A DNA stretch of 64,000 nucleotides from Chloroflexota bacterium. GTDB lineage: Bacteria > Chloroflexota > Dehalococcoidia > DSTF01 > RBG-16-68-14. Numbering within the stretch: position 1 is the first letter of the stretch; each line of letters starts with the position of its first letter. The stretch is taken from the NCBI GenBank assembly GCA_003228685.1, contig QIFC01000095.1, positions 120,948-184,947 of the forward strand, given 5' to 3'. Below, one piece after another: positions 18,447 to 27,574 of the stretch. The position numbers and the translations under genes were made by a program. The notes beneath the pieces were generated by a model. The model searched no databases. It was given only the letters and a program-made list of their open reading frames with translations, and was not told where the DNA came from.

Positions 18447-18571
18447 GATGTGGAAGGGAAGAGCTTGCCACGAGATCAAGGAGGAGTTATCATGCTAGCC
18501 CCTAACTGTAGGCCCCCTTCGGGGGTCACGAGGTTGGTATCGGAAATCCCGGGTAGGCGACCACACGGAGG

Positions 18572-19141
18572 GTGAAGAGGATGACTACTGCGACAAGCCT
18601 CAACGGAGTAAACGTCGAACAGCTGGTTGGCACTATCAATGCTATCAAGGAGAATCCTGAGATCGCGCAGTTCAAATTCCGATCAGAGACGCAGTGGGTT
18701 GACGGCGGCCACTCGCGGACCGAGATCAAGGGATTCTACGGCGCCGAACAGGAGGACGATTCCCGCACCGAGCCGTTCATCCTGGAAGGGGACGAGCCCC
18801 CGGTGCTCCTGGGACACAATGCCGGCCCTAACGCGGTCGAGGCGGTTCTGCACGCCCTTGCGTCCTGTCTGTCGGTCGGGTTCGTCTACAACGCCGCGGC
18901 GCGGGGCATCACGATCGAAGCGCTTAGCTTCACACTGGAGGGCGACGTAGATCTTCATTGCTTCCTGGGACTCTCGGAGGAGACCCGGGCTGGCTACCAG
19001 AACGTCAGAGTCTCCTACCGGGTCAAGAGTGATGCCCCGAGGGAGAAGATCGTTGAGTTGTGCGACTACGTCCAGAAGACCTCCCCGGTCATGGACATAA
19101 TCCGCAACCCAGTCCCGGTTAGCGTGTCACTGGAGGACTAA
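18572..19141 (+). CDS. OsmC family protein
   Basis: VLLGHNAGPNAVEAVLHALASCLSVGFVYNAAARGI, VSYRVKSDAPREKIVELCDYVQKTSPVMDII. Confidence 0.9.
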   Translation: MKRMTTATSLNGVNVEQLVGTINAIKENPEIAQFKFRSETQWVDGGHSRTEIKGFYGAEQEDDSRTEPFILEGDEPPVLLGHNAGPNAVEAVLHALASCLSVGFVYNAAARGITIEALSFTLEGDVDLHCFLGLSEETRAGYQNVRVSYRVKSDAPREKIVELCDYVQKTSPVMDIIRNPVPVSVSLED

Positions 19142-19152
19142 GCATAGGGTAT

Positions 19153-19578
19153 GTGGCAACAGAACCCATGCCGCTGCGTCAGGGCTGCCAGGCAGGATTA
19201 GGAATCAAGCACACGGACGACGGCATCATGACCTCGTCCTCGACGGCGTCGTCCGCGCTCGATTGTAGCATCGCGATTCAGCAGGTCGTGGCGTCTCATG
19301 CCGACGAGCATCCGGACGTCTACGTGGGGCTGAATGCGGGCGAGCCGATCGCGGAAGAAGACCCAGACGGGCGAGTCGCCCCCTTCGGCACGTCGATCGA
19401 TCTCGCCGCACGCATCTGCGACCGCGCCCAGCCCAGCCAAATCCTGGCCGCGGACGTGGTGCGCCAACTCGCCGCAGGGAAGCAGTTCTTGTTCTCGGAC
19501 TTGGGCGACACGGAGTTGCGCGGCTTCGAGGACCCAGTGAAACTCTGGGAATTGCGCTGGGAGGCCGCAGAGCCGTAG
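19153..19578 (+). pseudogene. C-terminal fragment of class III adenylate/guanylate cyclase domain
   Basis: IKHTDDGIMTSSSTASSALDCSIAIQ...VGLNAGEPIAEED...FGTSIDLAARICDRAQPSQILAADVVRQLAAGKQFLFSDLGD; N-terminal cyclase half missing. Confidence 0.75.
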
Positions 19579-19623
19579 GCGGGCCCTGCCTCAGTTCGCC
19601 CGGCGCGTCCTCGCCGGCGCGCC

Positions 19624-20016
19624 CTAGCCGACGCGCTCGAACTGAGGCTCTACGGCGGCGCGGAGCAGGTCGGGCCTGGAGACGATGCCCACCATGGTCC
19701 CGGCCTGCATGACCGGGACGCGCAGGATCTTCGCGGACTCGAGGACCTCCATGATCTCCTCGACTGGGGTGCCAACGTCCACGGTGACGATATCGCGAGT
19801 CATGATTTCGTCGACCGTCGTATCCTCGAGCGATTTGCCGCTGCGTATGGTGTGGAGCAGGTCCATCTCCGTGACGATACCCGCAAGCTTGCCATCCTTC
19901 TCCAGGATGGGGACTCCACTGAAGCCGCCAAGGAGCATATAGAGAGCGATCTCCCGAGCGGAGGCCTTTGTCGTTGCCGCAACGATTGGACTGTTCATCA
20001 CGTCAGCTGCGTTCAT
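19624..20016 (-). CDS. CBS-domain protein
   Basis: Two CBS repeats: ADVMNSPIVAATTKAS...GVPILEKDGKLAGIVTEMDLL and VDEIMTRDIVTVDVGTPVEEIM...RVPVMQAGTMVGIVSRPDLL. Confidence 0.93.
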   Translation of the reverse strand: MNAADVMNSPIVAATTKASAREIALYMLLGGFSGVPILEKDGKLAGIVTEMDLLHTIRSGKSLEDTTVDEIMTRDIVTVDVGTPVEEIMEVLESAKILRVPVMQAGTMVGIVSRPDLLRAAVEPQFERVG

Positions 20017-20027
20017 CGTTCATCTCC

Positions 20028-21107
20028 TTACGCGGCACGCTCGGACGCCGAATGCTCAAGCACCGAGCCGAGTTGGTTCGCGGGCTCCGGACGCCCGAGA
20101 AGGAATCCTTGATACCTATCGCAACGGATGCCCTTTACGAAGGCGAGTTGGGCCCGCGTCTCAACGCCTTCGGCCACCACCTCTAGGTCCATTCCGTCCG
20201 CCATCGCGACGATCGCCGTAGCTATCGCCGCATGGCTCCGTGACTTCGTGACACCGCTGATGAGCGAGCGGTCGATCTTCAACGTATCGAGCGGCAGGTC
20301 TTTGACGTGAGCCAGCGAAGAGTATCCGGTGCCGAAGTCGTCCATCGATATCCGCAGTCCCAGGTCGCGGAGGTCATGCAACGCCTTGATCGATTTGACC
20401 GGATCGCGCATCGTTGCGGTTTCTGTCACTTCCAGCTCAAGCCAATTCGAGCCAAGCCCCGTGTCTGAGAGGACACCCTCAACGATGTCGGTCAGGCCCG
20501 GCTGATCCAGCTGACGCGCCGAGATGTTGACTGCCATTCGCAGCGGCCGCATCCCAGACCGGATCCATTCGGCGTTTTGCTCGCAAGCGGCGCGCAGGAC
20601 CCAGTCGCCCAGGGTAAGGATCAGCCCGGTCTGCTCGGCAAGCGGAATGAAGGTATCCGGTAGGATGAGTCCTCTGCTGGGATGGCGCCACCGAACGAGC
20701 GCTTCCACGCCATCGATTTCGCCGCTCAGAAGATTCGCCTGCGGCTGGAAGAACACCTCCAGTTCTTGTTTCTTGAGCGCACCGCGAAGGTTGCTCTCCG
20801 CGACAAGGCGGTTGACGACCCGGCGGGGCAGTTGCCACATCTGTGCGAATCGCTGGTTCAACGGTATGGACCGGCCGCCATGGGGGACTCTCCATACCAC
20901 GTCGGCTTGGCGCGTCAGTGGAGCGACTTTACCCGATCGATCGACGATCAGCATCCCGTCGTTCGTTGCTGGAGGCACAACGCTCGACGAGCCGCCAGGC
21001 TGCGGGGCATTCAGGAACACGAACCGACCCTGTGGGGTTGGCTCAACCGCTTTGCGGCTGTCGTCGCTTAATGACATCGCCAGTCTCCTTCCGCCCTGCG
21101 CTCGCAT
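20028..21107 (-). CDS. EAL-domain (c-di-GMP phosphodiesterase) protein
   Basis: FFQPQANLLSGEIDGVEALVRWRHP, DDFGTGYSSLAHVKDLPLDTLKID, VVAEGVET. Confidence 0.92.
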   Translation of the reverse strand: MRAQGGRRLAMSLSDDSRKAVEPTPQGRFVFLNAPQPGGSSSVVPPATNDGMLIVDRSGKVAPLTRQADVVWRVPHGGRSIPLNQRFAQMWQLPRRVVNRLVAESNLRGALKKQELEVFFQPQANLLSGEIDGVEALVRWRHPSRGLILPDTFIPLAEQTGLILTLGDWVLRAACEQNAEWIRSGMRPLRMAVNISARQLDQPGLTDIVEGVLSDTGLGSNWLELEVTETATMRDPVKSIKALHDLRDLGLRISMDDFGTGYSSLAHVKDLPLDTLKIDRSLISGVTKSRSHAAIATAIVAMADGMDLEVVAEGVETRAQLAFVKGIRCDRYQGFLLGRPEPANQLGSVLEHSASERAA

Positions 21108-21362
21108 CCGCGCGAGGGCGGCTCTGTATTAAGTGTCGGCTAATTCATGGCCAACTTTGGCTACCGCGGGTCGGCCTAGCTGAAAGAAGCTCTCGCCCGC
21201 AGCTTCCCAGTGCCGCCTCAAGACGGCCCAGAGGCTGGTGAGCCACCCGATTAGCGAGCCCCGCAACCCAGAAGTGGCTCTGTAAGCTCGCTCACGCTTC
21301 CCTATCCGTCGTGTAGTATAGTGGGGCTCAGATACGAACGGTCGGCGGGAGGGAGGCAGTCG

Positions 21363-22088
21363 ATGCTACGTGCATGGCTCGTTCCAGTAGTGAAGATCGT
21401 TGCGGTTGCGGGACTCTCGCTGGGTGTCGCCGCTTTTCTCCTGCTCGGATCTGAGTCGCGGAGTCCAACGCCTGCGAGTGCGGCGGCCGTCGTCATAGAA
21501 GTAGGCGATTTGTGGTTCTGCGATTCATCGTTCCAGAGCGGCGACTGCGAGATTGAAATCGGAGTTGGCGACAGCGTCACCTGGGACTTCGACTCGGCGT
21601 CAGCAACCCACACAATAACCGAGTGCACCGGCTCTTGCGGGAGTGCACTCGGCAACCCGGACTCCAGGGAGTGGCACTCAGGCAACGTGACCAGCGGCAC
21701 GTTCGAACGAACCTTCAATACGGCCGGCGTTTTCCAGTATCAGTGCAATATCCACCCAGTTTCCATGCGCGGCACGATCACCGTGAGTGGCGCCCCGCCG
21801 ACGCTCCCGGTGCCGCCTTCGCCGATACCAAGTGAGACGGAGACGCCTGTACCTACTGATACCCCGGTGCCCGTACCAACGCCGGCACCACCGGGCTTGC
21901 GGGGCGACGTCAACGGCGACGGCACGATCAATGCCATCGATGCGGCGCTCGTCTTGCAATTCGGCGCCGGATTGCTGCCGGCGTTGCCCAGCATCGACCG
22001 GGGCGACGTCAACGGCAACGGAGTCGTGGACGCGATCGACGCCGCGCTCATTCTCCAGTTCAGCGCGGGTCTACTGACCACACTCTAG
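21363..22088 (+). CDS. Secreted cupredoxin (plastocyanin-like) with C-terminal type I dockerin
   Basis: HTIT...YQCNIHPVSMRGTITV Cu ligands; Pro/Thr linker; GDVNGDGTINAIDAALVLQF and GDVNGNGVVDAIDAALILQF. Confidence 0.88.
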   Translation: MLRAWLVPVVKIVAVAGLSLGVAAFLLLGSESRSPTPASAAAVVIEVGDLWFCDSSFQSGDCEIEIGVGDSVTWDFDSASATHTITECTGSCGSALGNPDSREWHSGNVTSGTFERTFNTAGVFQYQCNIHPVSMRGTITVSGAPPTLPVPPSPIPSETETPVPTDTPVPVPTPAPPGLRGDVNGDGTINAIDAALVLQFGAGLLPALPSIDRGDVNGNGVVDAIDAALILQFSAGLLTTL

Positions 22089-22152
22089 GCAGAGTCTTGA
22101 GTTGGTAGAATCACCAACAGCTGCATTAGCTGTGCTGGGAGGAGACGCCCCC

Positions 22153-22692
22153 ATGAATCGGATCGAAGTGGAGGCCAAGCTGGGGCGCGACCGCGCCAAG
22201 CTGATCGAGCTATTCAAAAGCCTGAGCGAAGCAGACCTGACGCGCGACGCGACGCCAAGCGAACACGACAGCTCCAGCGCATGGAGCGCGAAGGACCATC
22301 TGGCGCACCTGGCCGGCATTGAGAAGAGCTTCAACCACATGATCCGCCGTCATCTCGACGGCGACGAGCAGCCCGTCGGCCTTCGCACCGACGCCGGCGG
22401 CAACCCGCGCAGCCGAGAGCGGATCATGGCGGCCGTTCACGAATCGAACGAGGATTGGGTGTCGCGCCATCGCGTCATGTCGCTCAGCGAGACTGTCGCC
22501 GCCGGCCAGCGGGTCCGGAGCGAGACGCTGGCGCTGCTGGCCGAGCTGAGCGACGAGCAGCTACTGGAAAAGCTGCCAGGCGCGCCCTGGGCGGACGGCA
22601 CGATCGGCGGCGTGCTGGCCGTCAACGGCGATCACGGTCGCATGCACTGGTCGTGGCTCCGCGAAGGACTCGGCGCGTCAACGCAACCGTAA
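22153..22692 (+). CDS. DinB/maleylpyruvate-isomerase-like protein
   Basis: AKLIELFKSLSEADLTRD...SAWSAKDHLAHLAGIEKSFNHMI. Confidence 0.65.
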   Translation: MNRIEVEAKLGRDRAKLIELFKSLSEADLTRDATPSEHDSSSAWSAKDHLAHLAGIEKSFNHMIRRHLDGDEQPVGLRTDAGGNPRSRERIMAAVHESNEDWVSRHRVMSLSETVAAGQRVRSETLALLAELSDEQLLEKLPGAPWADGTIGGVLAVNGDHGRMHWSWLREGLGASTQP

Positions 22693-22735
22693 CACCGCAT
22701 CGGTTCACCGGCAGGCACGAGTCAGAATCCAACGA

Positions 22736-23422
22736 TCAGGGACTAAGCAGGCCAGACTTTATCGCTACCACGCTCGCCTCGGTACGAGAGCTGACGCGCA
22801 TCTTCCGAAGGATGCTTGAAACGTGCTTGTGCACGGTCTCGGCGCTGATGTCGAGCGCCTTGGCAATTTCCTTGTCCGCTCTTCCTGCCGCGACGTAATA
22901 GAGGACCGTCGTCTCCCGCTTAGTTAGCCCGAAATCGGTCTCTGCGCGGACTTCTCCTGATGGCTCCTCAGTATCAACAATCTCGAACATCGTGCCTACA
23001 CAGTCAGCGGCAATCGGAAACGCTCTCACGTGGTAATCAGCTTCTGGAATGTGTTCGTCACCGTAGTGCACGACTCCCAGATCAGTCGCCTCGGCTGACC
23101 GGACGACGTCGGCGAGGATCGTCACCAGTCCGGTTCTGAGTGCGCCAGGGAGCGCTTCCGTGATGGTGGCGCCTATAAGTGACCCGGGCGGCATGCGTCC
23201 AATCTGTCGTGCGGCTGGATTACTGGCGATGAGCCGGAGCGTAGTCTCATCATGGATGTCTTCCAGCCGCCAGACAGCCAGGCCAAGCTGCATGTTCGAG
23301 AACACATCGACAAGTACCTGAACGTCCACGCCTTCCGAGATATCGCCACCAGGCATCTCGGCTCCGCCCTGAACTGGACGATCCGTGCGGTTCTGGCGCG
23401 CCGTCATCGACACCACCGCCAT
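22736..23422 (-). CDS. PAS-LuxR transcriptional regulator
   Basis: FGLTKRETTVLYYVAAGRADKEIAKALDISAETVHKHVSSILRKM. Confidence 0.85.
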   Translation of the reverse strand: MAVVSMTARQNRTDRPVQGGAEMPGGDISEGVDVQVLVDVFSNMQLGLAVWRLEDIHDETTLRLIASNPAARQIGRMPPGSLIGATITEALPGALRTGLVTILADVVRSAEATDLGVVHYGDEHIPEADYHVRAFPIAADCVGTMFEIVDTEEPSGEVRAETDFGLTKRETTVLYYVAAGRADKEIAKALDISAETVHKHVSSILRKMRVSSRTEASVVAIKSGLLSP

Positions 23423-23651
23423 CCTGTTGCTTCAGGTTGTCTTGCGCGGCCGGCGATGCCGGCGCAGCAACCAACCATTTGGCGTCTAACAGTAATTAGG
23501 TGTCTCATGGAGCGCTCGCAATGCAATACTACTACTACTCGGCCTTTGTTGCCTCGTTGCCCATGATCGCGCCCGCTAACCGCCTTGCTCCCTTGTTAAC
23601 AGTATACTCCCTATCTAAACCTCTTCAAGCTAAACGCGAGCGTCTAACACA

Positions 23652-24560
23652 ATGCTAGAAGCCTCTTTCGACTCTGACGGCGTCAATCTGCATTATGTGG
23701 AGTATGGGGGCCATGGCCCGCCCCTCGTGCTCCTCGCTGGCCTCGGTGGCACGGCCCAACTGTTCCGCGGCCTCGCGCCGAGGCTCAGCCATCGGTTCCG
23801 CGTCGTCGCTCTCACGCGTCGCGGCCACGGACGGTCCGAGCGCCCCGGCGATGGCTACAACATCGAGACGCTCGTCGAAGACATTCGCCGCTTTCTTGAT
23901 GCGCTCGGGATCGAGCGCGCCGTGTTCGCAGGCCACTCGTTCGCCGGCCTTGAGCTGCCCCTCTTCGCCATTCGCTACCCAGACCGCGTGGACGCCATCA
24001 TCTACCTCGATGGGGTCAACGTCCTCCTGGAGCCGCAGCCTGATCCAGCGAACGACCCAGTCTGGGCCACGCTAGAGACGCACCCCAAAGAAGAGGACCT
24101 CCTCTCGCAAGAGAGCTACCTCAGCTACCTCAAGCGATCTCGCCCTGATCTAGCCAACATCTGGTGCGAGGCGATCGAGGCTGACCGTCTTGAAGACCTG
24201 ACGATGGACGGCAAGCGTGTCGTCATGGATGGGCACGGCCGCGCTATCACCGCCAAGATGTTCGGCGGCCTCGGTGCGCAACGCGACCCGGCCTACGGCG
24301 ACGTCAAAGCTCCCATGCTCGCGATCGTACTGGGCGGGCTTCAGAATCCCTTCCTCCCGCCGGACGCGCCTGAGGTGCTAGGACGTTCGGCGAACGCCTA
24401 CTACGTGGAGAGCTTCCGTCCCTGGGTCCGGCGCCGAACCGAGTTGTTCCGCGAGGCTGCTCCGAGTGCCCGCGTCGTCGAACTCGACACGTCCAACCAC
24501 ACGGTCTTCGTCGCCAAGAAGCACGAAACCGTGAACGCGGTCCTCGACTTCCTGGACTAG
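23652..24560 (+). CDS. Alpha/beta hydrolase
   Basis: PPLVLLAGLGGTAQLFRGLAPRL, RRGHGRSERP, FAGHSFAGLELP nucleophile elbow. Confidence 0.93.
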   Translation: MLEASFDSDGVNLHYVEYGGHGPPLVLLAGLGGTAQLFRGLAPRLSHRFRVVALTRRGHGRSERPGDGYNIETLVEDIRRFLDALGIERAVFAGHSFAGLELPLFAIRYPDRVDAIIYLDGVNVLLEPQPDPANDPVWATLETHPKEEDLLSQESYLSYLKRSRPDLANIWCEAIEADRLEDLTMDGKRVVMDGHGRAITAKMFGGLGAQRDPAYGDVKAPMLAIVLGGLQNPFLPPDAPEVLGRSANAYYVESFRPWVRRRTELFREAAPSARVVELDTSNHTVFVAKKHETVNAVLDFLD

Positions 24561-24563
24561 CCC

Positions 24564-24825
24564 CTAGCCCATGAAGCGATCCAGGACGCGCGAGCGCAGC
24601 TTGGGCCTCTTGCCGTTCTTCAGCTCGGACGCATCGACCGACTCCGCCAGCGACGTGATCGCCTTCACGCCCGCCCAGCGAAACGGCTCGGGCTCCCAGT
24701 TCGGGAACGGCTTGCCGACCCACGGCAGGCCCACAAGCTCCGTGTTTCGCTCCAGGATGAGATCTGCGACCGTCCGTCCGGCCAAGTTCGAAGCCGCGAC
24801 TCCCTCGCCCACGTGATACCACTTC
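24564..24825 (-). pseudogene. C-terminal remnant of FAD-dependent (DAO-type) oxidoreductase
   Basis: YHVGEGVAASNLAGRTVADLILERNTELVGLPWVGKPFPNWEPEPFRWAGVKAI matches the end of this family; catalytic and FAD-binding N-terminus absent. Confidence 0.65.
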
Positions 24826-24912
24826 GCCCTCAGGCATGCTACGCGGCGTTCTCGCACTACGGTAGAATTGGCGCGCCAGAGCGCCACACGTGTCGTAATG
24901 CCGGGAGGAGCC

Positions 24913-25553
24913 ATGATCTACGTTGAAGAGACGCTGAACTTGATGCCGGCCGGCCCGGAGACCATCGAGACGCTCGTGTCGTTTTCCGAAGAGCAGCTCG
25001 TGCCGTGCTCAGAGCGATTGGGCGCCCGGCTCGTCGCGGCCTGGTCGAGTAACGCGGACGCGTTCGCGCAGGTGATGAACGTGTGGGAGTTCGATGACCT
25101 GGCCGCGTTCGGCGCGTTCCGGGCGAACGGCTCAGACGACGAAACTTGGCTCGCGTGCCAGGAGCGCCTGGAGGAGCTAGCGCCGGAACAGAGCACGCGC
25201 CTCATGGAGGCGCTGGGCCCGGTGCCGGCGGACGTGCTAGCGGAGGCTTCCGCAACCAGTCAGGACTCGCCGCTGGGCATCTACTCGATGGCCATCTTGC
25301 AGGTCGCGCCTGGCAAGATGGCTGCGTTCAAAGCGGGGCTCGAGGCCTCCAAGCACCTGCCCATCGTTGCGAGCTGGCTGACTATCGGCGGCCAGCACAA
25401 CGAGGTGACCGACATCTGGAAGGGCGCCGTAGGCCAGGGCGCTTACGGGCCGCCCGACGACGCCACGAGGCAGTTCTTCCGCGGCCTGCGAGAACTGGCC
25501 CCGGCGAGCGCGTCAAGATCGTCTACCCGCTCCCCTACTCGCCCCTGCGTTAA
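24913..25553 (+). CDS. NIPSNAP-like family protein with apparent frameshift near its C-terminus
   Basis: MIYVEETLNLMPAGPETIETLV...; reading shifts near 25497-25502, then ERVKIVYPLPYSPLR and TAA at 25551. Confidence 0.65.
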
Positions 25554-25892
25554 CGCCTCGGACGGCGGGCGGACGGAGATGCCCCCGCCTGCTATATGGC
25601 CCCTTACTACTCTGGCCGTCGGGCGCATGGCAGCGCCCGGCGTCGCCCCTCCGTAGAGCCAACCGCTTGGGTCCAGTGCAGCCACCTCAGACGTACACCG
25701 GACTACGCTTACACCGCCGTTCCAGAAGAGGCCAATTGCGGATGTGCTTCAGGCTACCTGGCAGATGACAAATGCCTTCGACCGAGACAACATGAGACAA
25801 AGGTCATTCAATTGAAGCGGTGCCGTGTCGGGCGGCTACGGATCGTTGACGCCCACACGCCACACGCAATCGATTGCGAGGATCAGCGAGCC

Positions 25893-26096
25893 ATGCTCTT
25901 CCTTAAGGCTTGCCCGCGTTGCGAGGGCGGCCTTGTCCAGGAGTCAGACTTCTATGGCGCATACGCCGTGTGCATTCAGTGCGGCTGCCGGCTGGCTGAT
26001 GACCAGCTCGAGCGCGTGCTGAGGTTCAGGCGTTCTGGCGCCGGGGGTCGTGTCGCAGGTGGACAGAGGGCCGGGCCTGAGCGCGCCGCCGCTTAG
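25893..26096 (+). CDS. Small zinc-ribbon protein
   Basis: MLFLKACPRCEGGLVQESDFYGAYAVCIQCGCRL, CxxC...CxxC pair. Confidence 0.6.
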   Translation: MLFLKACPRCEGGLVQESDFYGAYAVCIQCGCRLADDQLERVLRFRRSGAGGRVAGGQRAGPERAAA

Positions 26097-26136
26097 GAGG
26101 CACGCAGCCCGCATGTGGGGGCCTGCGCTTGGGCTC

Positions 26137-26577
26137 ATGACAGACCGCAGCCGCCGAAAGGAGTCGACCGTGATGACGGTGAAGAAGGACCTGAAGCCAC
26201 ACGGTTCGCCAAGGACCGAGGCTCCTCTCGCTCTGGGCTTGGTCGGGCATGACCTCCAACGTAGCATTGAGTCTGTCGCAGCCGGATTCGACATCCGGCT
26301 CTCCATGGGTGAACAAAGCCGGGAGTTTCGGGAGAGCCTCGAACGCGGGTCGCCCGACATCGTCCTGATCGACAGTGACGTTATGACCAACCCATGCGAG
26401 GTCTGCGAACTTGTCCGGTCGCGCAATCCGTTCGTGAAGATACTGATCGCTGCCTGCTTCTGGTCCGAACGCGAACAGGCCCTTCAGTGCTGCGCCGACG
26501 TTCTCGTCCACAAGCCAGTCAGGGAGGCTGAGTGGAACCATGCGTTCATTGCGCTGGGCGTTCCCGAGCGCACGTAA
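26137..26577 (+). CDS. Response-regulator receiver-like protein
   Basis: PDIVLIDSDVMTNPCEVCELVRSRNPFVKILIAACFW...DVLVHKPVREAEW. Confidence 0.55.
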   Translation: MTDRSRRKESTVMTVKKDLKPHGSPRTEAPLALGLVGHDLQRSIESVAAGFDIRLSMGEQSREFRESLERGSPDIVLIDSDVMTNPCEVCELVRSRNPFVKILIAACFWSEREQALQCCADVLVHKPVREAEWNHAFIALGVPERT

Positions 26578-26698
26578 CAGGCGGTCGGGCCGGCCACGAG
26601 CTAGCGCGAGCCGATGCGCTTGGCCGCTCAGGCCCCGAACGGCCGCGGCGAGGCGCTCAGCTTCACGCAGGCAGAGAGCTACCTCTGGCGCCTCGCCC

Positions 26699-27490
26699 CT
26701 ACAGGTTGTGCTCGCCGGCCAGTTCGCGAGCGGTGATGATTTGGCCGGTGTATGGCATTGGGTCGCGGGCGAGGAAGGCGATGGCCTTCGCCGTCGTTTC
26801 CGGCCGCTCCATCCTCGATGTATCGGCGCCCTTCATGATGCGGGCCAGGCGCTCGGTCAGCGTAAAGCCGGGGTTGATGTTGATGATGGCGATGTTCTTC
26901 TCCCGCAGCTCTGCGGCGACGCCGGCGGCAAACCTATTGAGGGCGGCCTTCGTCATTCCGTAGACGTTGCTCGGGCCGCCGAATCTCGGGCGCGCTGACC
27001 CCGGCGAGCCAGGCGGGTCTGGCAGGCGGGCGAGCCCCGAGCTGATGTTGAAGATCACGCCATGGCCCTGCTCGGCCATTCTGACGCCCACGATCTTGGC
27101 GAGGACGTAGGGCGCTCTCAGGTTCGTGCGATAGAAGAAGTCCAGTTCGTCTGGGTCGCTCTCTAGGAACTTCGGCTGGCCGCCAAGCGCGCCAGCGTTG
27201 TTGACCAGGATGTCGATCCGTCCGAACTCAGTGATCGTCTTGTCGACGAGGGCTTCAAGCTCTATATCCACTGTGACGTCGACTTTCACCGGCAGGGCCT
27301 TGCCGCCGGACTCCTCGATCGCCGCGGCAGTCTCTCCGATCGACCCCGGCCTGTCTTCAGTCCCCTCTTCCGTCCTAGCGCCGACAACGACCGCCGCGCC
27401 ATCGCGGCCAAGCTGCAACGCGATCGCTTTGCCGATGCCACGCGAAGCGCCTGTGACGATAGCGACCTTGCCCTCAAGCTCCTCAGACAT
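26699..27490 (-). CDS. SDR family oxidoreductase
   Basis: KVAIVTGASRGIGKAIALQLGRDGAAVVV, NNAG, YGMTK. Confidence 0.93.
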   Translation of the reverse strand: MSEELEGKVAIVTGASRGIGKAIALQLGRDGAAVVVGARTEEGTEDRPGSIGETAAAIEESGGKALPVKVDVTVDIELEALVDKTITEFGRIDILVNNAGALGGQPKFLESDPDELDFFYRTNLRAPYVLAKIVGVRMAEQGHGVIFNISSGLARLPDPPGSPGSARPRFGGPSNVYGMTKAALNRFAAGVAAELREKNIAIININPGFTLTERLARIMKGADTSRMERPETTAKAIAFLARDPMPYTGQIITARELAGEHNL

Positions 27491-27574
27491 TAGCGCCTCC
27501 TACGTGTTCATGGCTGACGTAGAAGACGATAGCATAGCCGCCAGCACACTCCGGTGTGCCCGGCAGCAACGGTC

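Noticed and set aside
18505-18570. Possible riboswitch upstream of osmC (GGCCCCCTTCGGGGGTCACGAGG...CACACGGAGGG)
   Set aside because: There is a stable TTCG hairpin and a good Shine-Dalgarno, and part resembles ykkC-type ACACGGnGGG, but I could not fit any full riboswitch consensus; needs an Rfam/Infernal scan.
23520-23545. ACT/TAC triplet run (actactactactcgg)
   Set aside because: Only about four units; not a meaningful microsatellite.
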